Shown: piece by piece, positions 39,226-50,296 of the stretch | How the letters are laid out: every line of letters begins with the position of its first letter | How positions within the stretch are numbered: the stretch's first letter is position 1 | Assembly (NCBI GenBank): GCA_029071325.1 | Contig: JAIEAP010000042.1 | Span: forward strand, 1 to 64,000 | Direction of reading: 5' to 3' | DNA: 64,000 bases | From: Lachnospiraceae bacterium | GTDB lineage: Bacteria > Bacillota > Clostridia > Lachnospirales > Lachnospiraceae | The notes under the pieces: generated by a model | Databases searched by the model: none | The model's input: only the letters and a program-made list of their open reading frames with translations | Told to the model about the DNA's origin: nothing | Program-made: the position numbers and the translations under genes

Positions 39226-40131
39226 ATGGCAGTAAGACAGATAGAAAATGAGGCATTGTGTGTGACGATTGAGGATAAGGGCGCAGAGTTGGTCAGCGTT
39301 ATAGAGAAGAGCAGCGGCAGAGAGCGCATCTGGAATGCAGACCCGAAGGTGTGGAACCGCCATGCACCGATTTTGTTCCCGTTTGTGGGAACGGTGACAG
39401 ACGGTGTTTACCGCCATGGGGGGAAAGAATATCCGATGAAATCCCGGCATGGCTTTGCAAGGGATTCCGTCTTTGCCTGCACCGAGGCAATGCCGGGACA
39501 GATGAGTCATGTGCTGGTATCGGATGCGCATACGAAAGAAATCTATCCCTTTGACTTTGAACTGAGAGTTACTCATTTACTGGACAGCGAGAATCTCAGG
39601 ATGCTTACCGTGCGCTGGGAAGTGCGCAATACCGGCAGTGACAGGATGTACTATTCCATTGGAGGGCATCCTGGTTTTGTGGTTCCCGGCAGGGAAGGTG
39701 AAGAAAGAGCGGACTATTTCCTGTATATTCCGGGCAGACAGGAGCTGAATTATTATCTGGTGAACATGGAAAGCGGGCTGTTCATGAATGATAAGAGCTA
39801 TCGGCTGCCGTTGGATCATGGGCTTGTGCCCATTGCACCCGATATGTTTGACAGAGACGCATTGGTGCTGGAAGATGTCCCAGATGTATTGGGGATTGCG
39901 TCACCGGATCAGAAGCCTTTTGTGACCATGCACTGCGAAGGCTTCACACATGCGGGAATCTGGTCTGCACCCAAGGGTAATTTTGTATGCCTGGAGCCGT
40001 GGATGGGAAGGACGGATAACGAAGGGTTTACCGGAACCCTGGAGGAGAAGCAGGGCATTTGCAGCCTTGCTGCTGGAGAGGCGGCAGAATATCACTATAC
40101 TGTAGAGTTTCATGAGGGTGAACCCTCATGA
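39226..40131 (+). CDS. Aldose 1-epimerase family protein
   Basis: GAELVSVIEKSSGRERIWNADPKVWNRHAPILFPFVGTV, GGHPGFVVPG, CLEPWMGRTD. Confidence 0.88.
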   Translation: MAVRQIENEALCVTIEDKGAELVSVIEKSSGRERIWNADPKVWNRHAPILFPFVGTVTDGVYRHGGKEYPMKSRHGFARDSVFACTEAMPGQMSHVLVSDAHTKEIYPFDFELRVTHLLDSENLRMLTVRWEVRNTGSDRMYYSIGGHPGFVVPGREGEERADYFLYIPGRQELNYYLVNMESGLFMNDKSYRLPLDHGLVPIAPDMFDRDALVLEDVPDVLGIASPDQKPFVTMHCEGFTHAGIWSAPKGNFVCLEPWMGRTDNEGFTGTLEEKQGICSLAAGEAAEYHYTVEFHEGEPS

Positions 40132-41459
40132 AGATAGCGGCAAAATGCGTTAACACCTTTGCACTTCTGCCGTTGGTGAATGCGTATCTCTTTTATAAGA
40201 TGGGGCTTTCCTGGAACTTCTATATTCTGTGGACGGCGTTGGCGCTGGTTATACTGATTCGCCCAATGTACAGTATTTCTGGTCTCTGTACGGGAAGACT
40301 GCGTCAGTGCCAGGCGGGGATTGAGCTTTTGTGCGCCTTTTTGTCTTCCATCGTCCTGACGGTAATCCTTCAGCTGGTGATTCTTTTTGGGACGGAAGCT
40401 TTGAAATTCGGCATATGGGAATGGATTTTTGATATCTTATGGATCATCCTGGTGGAAGCAGTCATTTTCTGGGTCGGGATCATCCGTGTGTATGTGACCT
40501 CGGTACAGTTGGGAATCAAATGGCGCCTGATCGGTATTCTGTGCGGTTGGATTCCCATTGTTCATCTGATCGTATTGGGCAGGATCATCGGAATTGTGTC
40601 AAGAGAGGTCCTCTATGAACAGGAGAAGCTTTTGACAGACCGGCAGCGTGCCTCCCAGAGTGTTTGCGCTACCCGTTATCCGATTCTGCTGCTGCACGGA
40701 GTGTTTTTCCGGGATTTCCGGTATCTCAATTATTGGGGAAGGATACCGGCAGAGCTGGAAGAAAACGGCGCCAGGATTTTCTATGGCAACCATCAGTCGG
40801 CGGCATCTGTTGCCGATAGCGGCAGGGAAATTGCAGAGCGGATACGGCAGATCATACAGGAGACCGGATGCGGAAAAGTTAATATCATTGCCCACTCTAA
40901 AGGCGGGCTGGATGCAAGATATGCCGTTTCCTGTCTTGGGATGGCGCCCTATGTGGCGTCCATCACCACCATCAATACACCTCATAGAGGCTGCGAGTTC
41001 GCCGACTATCTTCTGGAAAAGATACCGGGCAGACAGCAGATGCTGATTGCCCGTGCCTACAACGCCGCGCTTCGCAGACTGGGAGATTATAATCCTGACT
41101 TTCTGGCTGCGGTGCGTGATCTGACCACCAGGGGCTGCCTTGCGTTAAATGAGCGGATGGAGGACCCGGCAGGGGTATATATACAGAGTGTGGGTTCCAG
41201 CCTGAAGAAATCTACCCACGGAAGATTTCCTCTGAATCTGACCAACCGGTTTGTGTATCGGTTCGACGGAGAGAATGATGGGCTTGTGGGGAAGGAATCC
41301 TTTGCGTGGGGGCAGCGTTTTTCGTGGCTGTCTGTGAAGGGAAGCCGGGGCATTTCCCATGGGGATGTCATTGATCTGAACAGGGAGAATTTGCCGGAAT
41401 TTGATGTGAGGGAGTTTTATGTGGCTTTGGTACATGAATTAAAAGAAATGCAATTGTAG
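40128..41459 (+). CDS. Alpha/beta hydrolase, triacylglycerol-lipase-like, with N-terminal TM region
   Basis: PILLLHGVFFRDFRYLNYWGRIPAEL, NIIAHSKGGLDARYAVS, TTINTPHRGCEFADYLL; ATGA overlap with previous ORF. Confidence 0.82.
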   Translation: MKIAAKCVNTFALLPLVNAYLFYKMGLSWNFYILWTALALVILIRPMYSISGLCTGRLRQCQAGIELLCAFLSSIVLTVILQLVILFGTEALKFGIWEWIFDILWIILVEAVIFWVGIIRVYVTSVQLGIKWRLIGILCGWIPIVHLIVLGRIIGIVSREVLYEQEKLLTDRQRASQSVCATRYPILLLHGVFFRDFRYLNYWGRIPAELEENGARIFYGNHQSAASVADSGREIAERIRQIIQETGCGKVNIIAHSKGGLDARYAVSCLGMAPYVASITTINTPHRGCEFADYLLEKIPGRQQMLIARAYNAALRRLGDYNPDFLAAVRDLTTRGCLALNERMEDPAGVYIQSVGSSLKKSTHGRFPLNLTNRFVYRFDGENDGLVGKESFAWGQRFSWLSVKGSRGISHGDVIDLNRENLPEFDVREFYVALVHELKEMQL

Positions 41460-41544
41460 CTCAAAAAACGTGTTGATACATATTATTTGTGCGTTTCGTA
41501 TATCCTAACAAATAAGAGTAATGACAATTTGGGAGGGATATATA

Positions 41545-42147
41545 ATGGACAAGCAGGTGCTTTTTAAGCTGGGCTATGGGCTCTATGTGCTGACAGTCAG
41601 CGGGGGTAAGGACAACGGATGTATCATCAATACCGTGATGCAGGTCACAGATGATCCGGTGCGCGTTATCGTGGCAGTCAACAAAAATAATCTTACACAT
41701 GATATTTTGCAATACACGAAAGCGTTTAACATTTCGGTGCTGACGGAACAAAGTTCATTTGAACTGTACCGTCATTTTGGATATCAGAGCGGTAAGGACG
41801 TGGAGAAATTCCAGAATTATGAGAACTGTGCCCGTTCGGAAAACGGGATATTCTATATTACGGCAGGGACCAACGCCTATCTTTCCGGCAGGGTGACGGA
41901 GTCTCTGGACTGCGGAACCCACACGCTGTTTCTGGCTGATGTGGTGGAGGCACAGGTGCTGGGAGACGGAAAGTCTGTTACGTATGAGAATTACCATGCC
42001 CATATTAAGCCGCAGCCGAAGGAAGAATCTAAGAAAACAGGATGGCGCTGCAAGGTTTGCGGTTATATCTATGAAGGAGAGGAGCTGCCGGCAGATTTTA
42101 TCTGTCCGCTGTGTAAGCACGGGGCGGTAGATTTTGAACCGCTGTAA
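41545..42147 (+). CDS. Flavin reductase-like domain fused to rubredoxin
   Basis: Start at ATG 41545; YGLYVLTVSGGKDNGCIINTVMQVT and C-terminal WRCKVCGYIYEGEELPADFICPLCKHGAVDFEPL. Confidence 0.9.
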   Translation: MDKQVLFKLGYGLYVLTVSGGKDNGCIINTVMQVTDDPVRVIVAVNKNNLTHDILQYTKAFNISVLTEQSSFELYRHFGYQSGKDVEKFQNYENCARSENGIFYITAGTNAYLSGRVTESLDCGTHTLFLADVVEAQVLGDGKSVTYENYHAHIKPQPKEESKKTGWRCKVCGYIYEGEELPADFICPLCKHGAVDFEPL

Positions 42148-42225
42148 GGCTGTAAAGCAAGATTTAGTAAGAGTTGCCAAACCTGGTTAAATATAGTAAT
42201 ATATAATTGGGAAGGAGGAATTCTT

Positions 42226-42993
42226 ATGAGCAGTATTTCAGGAGTAAGCGCAAGCAGCTATGCAGATTACGGCAAGATAGCATCCGGCAAGCGTGTGCAG
42301 ACCTCGGCGGACGGAGCGGCGGAACTCTCTATTATTGAGAAGGAAGACGCACAGGCGCGGGGATACGATGCAGGAGCTAATAATATCGGATCGGCGCAGG
42401 ATATGTTAAGGGTTGCCGATGGAGCTCTGGATGGAATCACGGATCACTTACAGCGTATCCGGGAACTGGCGGTGCAGGCATCCAATACAGCGGTACTTTC
42501 TGATTCGGACCGGGCAAGCATCCAGAAGGAAGTTGACCAGTTGAAGCAGGGAATCGCAGATATCGCTGCCAATACGGCATTTAATACGAAGAATCTTCTG
42601 GACGGAAGTAATATGGAGTTTAGGTTCGCGACGGACGGTAACGGAGCCAGCGTTACGGTGAATACAGGAAACGCTACATTGGAAGCATTAGGGATTGCAG
42701 ATTTTGATGTGACAGGTGACTTTGATATTACAGATATTGACGAGGCACTGTCCATTGTCACTTCTCAGCGCAGCAGCGCAGGAGCGCAAAGCAATGCGTT
42801 GGAGCATGCATACAATTACACTACAGGAGCGGCGTTGAATACCAGGGCATCTAAGAGCAGGCTGGAGGATCTGGATATTCCGGAGGCAATCTCAGAACTC
42901 AAGAAAAAGCAGACGCTGGAACAGTATAAGCTGATGATGCAGAAGAAGCAGATGGAACACAATGTGAACCGTATGCGCAATATGTTCACATAA
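42226..42993 (+). CDS. Flagellin-like protein with atypical termini
   Basis: IASGKRVQTSADGAAELSI, NIGSAQDMLRVADGALDGITDHLQRIRELAVQASN, ELKKKQTLEQYKLMMQKKQMEHNVNRMRNMFT. Confidence 0.78.
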   Translation: MSSISGVSASSYADYGKIASGKRVQTSADGAAELSIIEKEDAQARGYDAGANNIGSAQDMLRVADGALDGITDHLQRIRELAVQASNTAVLSDSDRASIQKEVDQLKQGIADIAANTAFNTKNLLDGSNMEFRFATDGNGASVTVNTGNATLEALGIADFDVTGDFDITDIDEALSIVTSQRSSAGAQSNALEHAYNYTTGAALNTRASKSRLEDLDIPEAISELKKKQTLEQYKLMMQKKQMEHNVNRMRNMFT

Positions 42994-43076
42994 AACAGAA
43001 TGCGAAGTATTGGGAAAGCCCGAAATGCCTGTAAACCAGTTACTTGAAAAATTTTTAAAAATTTTCAAAAAAAGTG

Positions 43077-43105
43077 TTGACAAACAGGTAGGGGTGATGT
43101 ATATT
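43077..43105 (+). promoter_or_regulatory. Sigma-A-like promoter upstream of ilvN
   Basis: TTGACA (43077-43082), 17 nt, TATATT (43100-43105); overlaps candidate leader ORF 43097-43135. Confidence 0.55.
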
Positions 43106-43151
43106 ATAATCGTACTAGCTATTAAGCTAATATAATTTTTCATAACTCATG

Positions 43152-43175
43152 CCCCCGGTGCTTCGGCACTGGGGG
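43152..43175 (+). promoter_or_regulatory. 10-bp UUCG-capped hairpin in ilvN leader
   Basis: CCCCCGGTGC-TTCG-GCACTGGGGG. Confidence 0.75.
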
Positions 43176-43192
43176 TACTCCCCGAAATTAAT

Positions 43193-43227
43193 GCCCTGGA
43201 TGATATCCAGGGCTTTTCTATTTTTCT
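43193..43227 (+). terminator. Intrinsic terminator/attenuator in ilvN leader
   Basis: GCCCTGGAT-gat-ATCCAGGGC followed by ttttctatttttctatt, upstream of ilvN start 43313. Confidence 0.75.
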
Positions 43228-43312
43228 ATTGATAAACGATAGCGGATGTGCTAGAATACAGTTTGATTAAAGTAAGCAAGGTATAGGTTTTCATGTAAAG
43301 GAAGGTTTTCCA

Positions 43313-44860
<1,548 letters not shown>

Positions 44861-44884
44861 GACGTTGATGCAAGCGATATGACG

Positions 44885-44916
44885 AGAAGTCCCGCAGATT
44901 CTGCGGGACTTCCTTA
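44885..44916 (+). terminator. Terminator-like hairpin between ilvC and leuC
   Basis: gaagtcccgcag-att-ctgcgggacttcctt. Confidence 0.65.
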
Positions 44917-44941
44917 TAAAAACAGATAAGGAGGTTTTGCA

Positions 44942-46201
44942 ATGGGAATGACAATGACACAGAAGATCCTGGCGGCCCACGCGGGACTGGACAGCGTTAA
45001 GGCTGGACAGCTTATCGAGTCGGATCTTGATCTTGTGCTGGGAAATGATATCACCTCTCCGGTGGCAATCCATGAGATGGATAAGATGAAGGTAGAAGGC
45101 GTGTTTGACAAGGATAAGATTGCTCTTGTGCTGGATCATTTTGTACCGAATAAGGATATCAAGTCTGCACAGCACTGCAAGTGCGTGCGGGAATTTGCCT
45201 GCAGGCATGAGATTTCCAACTATTTTGATGTGGGAGAGATGGGGATTGAGCATGCGCTGCTTCCGGAAAAAGGCCTGACCGTAGCGGGTGACGTGATCAT
45301 CGGAGCCGATTCCCACACATGTACCTATGGCGCTTTGGGGGCATTTTCCACCGGTGTGGGAAGTACCGACATGGCGGCAGGTATGGCAACGGGAAAGGCA
45401 TGGTTCAAGGTTCCCTCTGCCATTAAGTTTAACATTGTGGGCAAGCCTGCAAAATGGATCAGCGGCAAAGATATCATTTTGCATATCATCGGCATGATCG
45501 GTGTGGACGGTGCTCTGTACCGTTCCATGGAGTTTGTGGGAGACGGCATCGCATACCTGTCTATGGACGACCGTTTTACCATTGCCAATATGGCAATTGA
45601 AGCGGGCGGTAAGAACGGTATTTTCCCGGTAGACGATGCGGCAAAAAAATATATGGAAGAGCATTCCACCCGTCCGTATACGGTATATGAGGCGGATGAG
45701 GATGCTGAGTATGACGAGGAGTATACCATTGATCTTGGTAAGCTTCGTCCTACCGTGGCATTTCCGCACCTGCCGGAAAACACGAAGACCATTGACGAGG
45801 TGGGTGACATTGAGATACAGCAGGTAGTCATCGGCTCCTGTACCAACGGCAGGCTGGAGGACCTTCGGATCGCAGCAGAGCTCCTGGCCGGCAGAAAGGT
45901 AAAGAAAGGGGTTCGTGTGATCGTAATTCCGGCAACCCAGAAGATTTACCTGGATGCAATGGAAGCGGGCTATATCCGCACATTTATTGAAGCGGGCGCC
46001 ATTGTCAGCACACCTACCTGCGGTCCCTGTCTGGGCGGCTATATGGGTATCCTTGCCGAGAATGAACGCTGTGTGTCCACCACCAACCGCAATTTTGTGG
46101 GACGTATGGGACATGTGGATTCTGAGATCTATCTTGCGAGCCCTGCTGTGGCGGCTGCAAGTGCAATTACCGGCAGGATTTCCGGTCCGGATGAGATATA
46201 G
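44942..46201 (+). CDS. leuC: 3-isopropylmalate dehydratase large subunit
   Basis: [72 protein letters not shown]. Confidence 0.95.
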   Translation: MGMTMTQKILAAHAGLDSVKAGQLIESDLDLVLGNDITSPVAIHEMDKMKVEGVFDKDKIALVLDHFVPNKDIKSAQHCKCVREFACRHEISNYFDVGEMGIEHALLPEKGLTVAGDVIIGADSHTCTYGALGAFSTGVGSTDMAAGMATGKAWFKVPSAIKFNIVGKPAKWISGKDIILHIIGMIGVDGALYRSMEFVGDGIAYLSMDDRFTIANMAIEAGGKNGIFPVDDAAKKYMEEHSTRPYTVYEADEDAEYDEEYTIDLGKLRPTVAFPHLPENTKTIDEVGDIEIQQVVIGSCTNGRLEDLRIAAELLAGRKVKKGVRVIVIPATQKIYLDAMEAGYIRTFIEAGAIVSTPTCGPCLGGYMGILAENERCVSTTNRNFVGRMGHVDSEIYLASPAVAAASAITGRISGPDEI

Positions 46202-46213
46202 GAGGTAACGAGA

Positions 46214-46702
46214 ATGAAAGCAGCATGTGGAAAAGTATTTCGATTTGGTGATAACGTAGATACCGACGTGATCATTCCGGCACGATATCTGAATTCCTCC
46301 GATCCTAAGGAACTGGCGCAGCATTGTATGGAGGATATTGACAAGGATTTCGTGAAGAATGTCCATGCAGGCGATATTATTGTAGCAGACAAGAATTTTG
46401 GCTGTGGTTCCTCCAGGGAGCATGCCCCCATTGCTATTAAGGCGGCTGGCGTCAGCTGTGTCATCGCAGAGACTTTTGCCCGTATTTTCTACCGCAACGC
46501 CATTAACATCGGTCTGCCCATCATTGAGTGCAAGGAAGCAGCGGCGGCCATTGAAGCGGGGGATGAAGTGGAAGTGAACTTCGATACCGGCGTGATCACC
46601 GATAAGACAAAAGGCATGAGTTTCCAGGGGCAGGCATTTCCACCCTTCATGCAGAAGATCATCGACTGCGAGGGATTGGTGAACTATATTAATCAGAAGT
46701 AA
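46214..46702 (+). CDS. leuD: 3-isopropylmalate dehydratase small subunit
   Basis: [55 protein letters not shown]. Confidence 0.96.
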   Translation: MKAACGKVFRFGDNVDTDVIIPARYLNSSDPKELAQHCMEDIDKDFVKNVHAGDIIVADKNFGCGSSREHAPIAIKAAGVSCVIAETFARIFYRNAINIGLPIIECKEAAAAIEAGDEVEVNFDTGVITDKTKGMSFQGQAFPPFMQKIIDCEGLVNYINQK

Positions 46703-47492
46703 GATTCCCAAGATACTCCATGTATTTTTTGGAAATCTTAAGCTTCGTGTAAATATCAGCATATTCTCTTCCGGATAGTTCTGTGAGATAATTCTGCTGA
46801 AAGTTTTTATTGATACCGGCGGCTTTTGCCAGATCAACAGCTTTGTTGTAGGCAATTGCCGCTTTTTCTTCGGTGGAATAGACACCGATGGAGAAGTTGC
46901 CGTTGATGTGGATGAATGCCTTATATTTAGGCACGCCGCGGCGCATGACTAAGGATACGCCCCGGAAGCGGTTCACTACAATAATATTCTGATAGCGGTA
47001 ATCGGTGATATCGCCGTTGGCAAAGCGGTAGTCTGTTCCGGGAACACCATAGGAACGGATGCCGTAGCGGGAGAGAATGCCGGTCTGCATGCCGTATTCA
47101 TTGACGAAGAGCCGGCCGCCCCGCCGGATGATCTTATGGCTGGAATAGAAGAACAGATCATCAATATCAAATTTGTATTCTAATTGCGGTTCCAGAAAAT
47201 ATACGAAATAATTCTGATACAGGTAGATCGGGTTTTTGATATATACGCAGTTGTCCCGGAAATTGAGAAGGGACACTGCTTTTTCGAAAGAGAGCGCACG
47301 GATATGAGAGGTATAATTTGCCAGCGTAATATGGTCGCGGGAAATAAGCGCCACACCTTCCCGGTATGCCTGATGTGCCTTGCGTTCCGTAGAAAAACTG
47401 CCCAGGCTGATATGCTTATCCCGGAAGGTCAGACTGGAGCGGTAATATGTCTTGCCGTTTTTATAGGTGGCAGTATATACGCCTGGAAGCAT
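46689..47492 (-). CDS. AP2-like domain protein (predicted DNA-binding), no HNH nuclease recognised
   Basis: Start at 47492 preceded by GGCGGAAACATC on minus strand; C-terminal [38 protein letters not shown] and N-terminal [34 protein letters not shown]. Confidence 0.7.
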   Translation of the reverse strand: MLPGVYTATYKNGKTYYRSSLTFRDKHISLGSFSTERKAHQAYREGVALISRDHITLANYTSHIRALSFEKAVSLLNFRDNCVYIKNPIYLYQNYFVYFLEPQLEYKFDIDDLFFYSSHKIIRRGGRLFVNEYGMQTGILSRYGIRSYGVPGTDYRFANGDITDYRYQNIIVVNRFRGVSLVMRRGVPKYKAFIHINGNFSIGVYSTEEKAAIAYNKAVDLAKAAGINKNFQQNYLTELSGREYADIYTKLKISKKYMEYLGNLTSD

Positions 47493-47642
47493 GATGTTTC
47501 CGCCTTTCATGACAGCATAGTGCGGCAGCCGGAAAATCGTGCGCAAAGCTGTTTCACACAGAATTGGTCTGTCTGCCGCCAGGTAAAGTATAGCACTTTT
47601 TCATTGACAGGACAACCGCTGTTCTTTATAATAGGCAATAAG

Positions 47643-47790
47643 TTCAGCTATCGCCTGCATTGCGGGACAGATCATGCTTGCATGAATATGCACGCAATGC
47701 AGGTGATAAGCGGAGCGCCCGTTTTGAGCAAAGTTAGCTGCGAAGCAGTGGGAAAGCACCGGAGGTGCCTTTGCGAAGGGCGCTGGCTGA
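47643..47790. repeat. Structured, REP/MITE-like intergenic element
   Basis: TATCGCCTGCATTGCG pairs with CGCAATGCAGGTGATA; AGCGCCC (47714-47720) pairs with GGGCGCT (47778-47784), enclosing CTGCgaaGCAG and GCACCggaGGTGC. Confidence 0.6.
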
Positions 47791-47847
47791 ACGGTCACAT
47801 ATGATAGAAAAAATTATAACAGTTCATAGCAAAAGAGGTAGAAAAGT

Positions 47848-49335
47848 ATGCAGTTATTTTATAAGAGTACCAGAAATGACAGTGAGAGAGTGACAGCTTC
47901 TCAGGCAATCCTTCAGGGGCTTGCACCGGACGGCGGACTGTACATGCCGGAGACTATTCCGGCTCTGGATATAGATATGGATGTTCTGGCTAAAATGGAT
48001 TATCAGGAAATGGCATATGAGGTAATGAAGCTGTTCCTGACAGATTTTACAGAAGAGGAGCTGAAAGAGTGCATTGGCAGCGCCTACGATTCCAAGTTTG
48101 ATACGGAGGAAATTGCTCCGCTGGTGGATGCGGATCATGCGTATTATCTGGAACTGTTTCACGGCGCAACCATTGCTTTTAAGGACATGGCGCTGTCAAT
48201 CCTTCCGTACCTGATGACGACGGCTGCGAAGAAGAATCATGTCAAGAATGATATTGTGATCTTGACAGCGACCTCCGGCGATACGGGAAAGGCTGCAATG
48301 GCAGGTTTTGCGGACGTACCGGGGACGAAGATCATCGTGTTTTATCCCAAGAACGGCGTCAGCCCTATTCAGGAGCGTCAGATGGTGACACAGCGGGGGG
48401 AGAATACCTTCGTAGTGGGGATTCATGGCAATTTTGATCAGGCCCAGACCGGTGTAAAGCAGATGTTTGGGGATGAGGCGCTGGCTGCACGGCTGGATGC
48501 AGCGGGTTATCAGTTTTCTTCCGCAAACTCTATCAATATCGGACGTCTGGTGCCACAAATTGTATATTATGTATATGCTTATGCAAAATTATATGAAAAT
48601 GGAGCAATTTCAAAAGGCGAGAAGATTAATGTAGTGGTTCCCACGGGTAATTTCGGTAATATTCTTGCTGCGTACATTGCCAAGAATATGGGACTTCCTG
48701 TGGATAAGCTGATCTGTGCTTCCAACGAGAACAAAGTACTGTTTGATTTCTTCCGGACAGGGGTATATGATAAGAACCGTGAGTTTGTGCTGACATCTTC
48801 CCCGTCCATGGATATATTGATCTCCAGCAACCTGGAACGCCTGATTTACCGCATTGCAGGCAATGATGCCAAGAAGAATGCCCGGTTGATGGAACAGTTG
48901 GTGCAGGAGGGCAAATATGAGGTTACCGACGATATGAGAGCAAGGCTCACAGATTTTTACGGTAATTATGCTACCGAAGAAGAGACGGCGGAGACAATCC
49001 GAGACCTCTATGATAAAACAGGATATGTGATTGATACCCATACTGCCGTGGCATCCTGTGTATACCAAAACTATGTGAAGGAGACCGGTGATCAGACGAA
49101 GTCCGTGATTGCTTCCACTGCAAGTCCCTTTAAGTTTACAAGAAGTGTGATGAATGCCATTGACACAAAATATGATGCCATGACAGATTTTGAGCTGGTG
49201 GATGAATTGAGCAGAATCGCCAATGTAGCTGTTCCTCAGGCAATTGAGGATATCAGAAGCGCTCAGGTTCGCCATGAAACAGAATGTGAAGTGGAGGAAA
49301 TGCCTCAGGTAGTGGAGAAATTTCTGGGAATTTAA
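47848..49335 (+). CDS. thrC: Threonine synthase
   Basis: GLAPDGGLYMPETIP, FHGATIAFKDMALSILPYLM, TATSGDTGKAAMAGFAD, NSINIGRLVPQIVYYVYAYAKL. Confidence 0.95.
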   Translation: MQLFYKSTRNDSERVTASQAILQGLAPDGGLYMPETIPALDIDMDVLAKMDYQEMAYEVMKLFLTDFTEEELKECIGSAYDSKFDTEEIAPLVDADHAYYLELFHGATIAFKDMALSILPYLMTTAAKKNHVKNDIVILTATSGDTGKAAMAGFADVPGTKIIVFYPKNGVSPIQERQMVTQRGENTFVVGIHGNFDQAQTGVKQMFGDEALAARLDAAGYQFSSANSINIGRLVPQIVYYVYAYAKLYENGAISKGEKINVVVPTGNFGNILAAYIAKNMGLPVDKLICASNENKVLFDFFRTGVYDKNREFVLTSSPSMDILISSNLERLIYRIAGNDAKKNARLMEQLVQEGKYEVTDDMRARLTDFYGNYATEEETAETIRDLYDKTGYVIDTHTAVASCVYQNYVKETGDQTKSVIASTASPFKFTRSVMNAIDTKYDAMTDFELVDELSRIANVAVPQAIEDIRSAQVRHETECEVEEMPQVVEKFLGI

Positions 49336-49362
49336 ATCGGCAGATTAGAATGAAGCGTATAT

Positions 49363-49401
49363 AAAAAACCGGCGTTCCAGTTTGGAATGCCGGTTTTTGA
49401 A
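49363..49401. terminator. Bidirectional terminator between thrC and the CheX-like gene
   Basis: aaaaaaccggcgttcca-gttt-ggaatgccggttttt. Confidence 0.75.
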
Positions 49402-49411
49402 TGGTCAAATC

Positions 49412-50293
49412 TTACAGCTGTAACAGGAAGTTCACCGTCCCGAAGGGGAAGATGATTGGGAATACATAAGTTTTGTCCTCGCTGCTAAGCGTTTCTTCCT
49501 GATGTACCATGGGAGGGAACAGGTTCAATTCAATAGAGTGCTCATTGGACATATTGACATTGAACAGTCCGTTATGCAGGTTCAGGAAATCCTCCAGCGC
49601 AGCTCCTACATACTCGTCAAATTCGGTAAAGGTCTCTTTGGCATAGCGGGATGCAAAACCAATCGCAGTGTTGGCGCTTAAATCAACGCCGGAATTGAGA
49701 TTGAACAGTCCTTCAATCTTCTGGGTTACACAGTAGTTCGTGAGATATTCGCTTTTCAGAACGGGATTCAACGGAGTAAAATCCTTACCAATAAAGCGTA
49801 CGATATTGTTGAACAGAAGATTCAGATATGCAACCACTTTATCGGATACATCGGAATCATCAATAGAAAATGCACGCTGAATCAGCTTGTCAACCATATC
49901 CTTCTGCTCATTGGCAGCATCCAGATTGGCGATTTCATTGCTACTCTGATATTCCTGCAGCAGATCTTCAAATTCTGTATTGGTTAGGAGACCATCCTCG
50001 ATCAGAATCTGACCCAACAGCAGATAATCCGGTTTCTGTGCGGAGAGAAGTTCGTCTACCTGATCCTTGGTAAGAAAACCGTTCTCAACAGCCAGCTCGC
50101 CGAATTTCTTGTCCTGATGTGTCTGCATAATAACAATGCGGTCCACATCTGCAGCAGTCAGAAGACCGGCATGAATAGCAAGAGTTCCAAGCTTCAGATA
50201 GGTGGAGGACTGCTTCTGGAGAGCATCTACCAGCTTATCGGCAGGTACGGCACCTTTGCTTAAGAGGAAATTCCCAAAAAACTGTGTGTACAT
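49412..50293 (-). CDS. MshEN-like repeats fused to a CheX-like domain
   Basis: Three LG..(L/V/I)...G.LT...(V/F)...L..Q units at the N-terminus; C-terminal TAIGFASRYAKETFTEFDEYVGAALEDFLNLHNGLFNVNMSNEHSIELNLFPP. Confidence 0.7.
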   Translation of the reverse strand: MYTQFFGNFLLSKGAVPADKLVDALQKQSSTYLKLGTLAIHAGLLTAADVDRIVIMQTHQDKKFGELAVENGFLTKDQVDELLSAQKPDYLLLGQILIEDGLLTNTEFEDLLQEYQSSNEIANLDAANEQKDMVDKLIQRAFSIDDSDVSDKVVAYLNLLFNNIVRFIGKDFTPLNPVLKSEYLTNYCVTQKIEGLFNLNSGVDLSANTAIGFASRYAKETFTEFDEYVGAALEDFLNLHNGLFNVNMSNEHSIELNLFPPMVHQEETLSSEDKTYVFPIIFPFGTVNFLLQL

Positions 50294-50296
50294 ATA

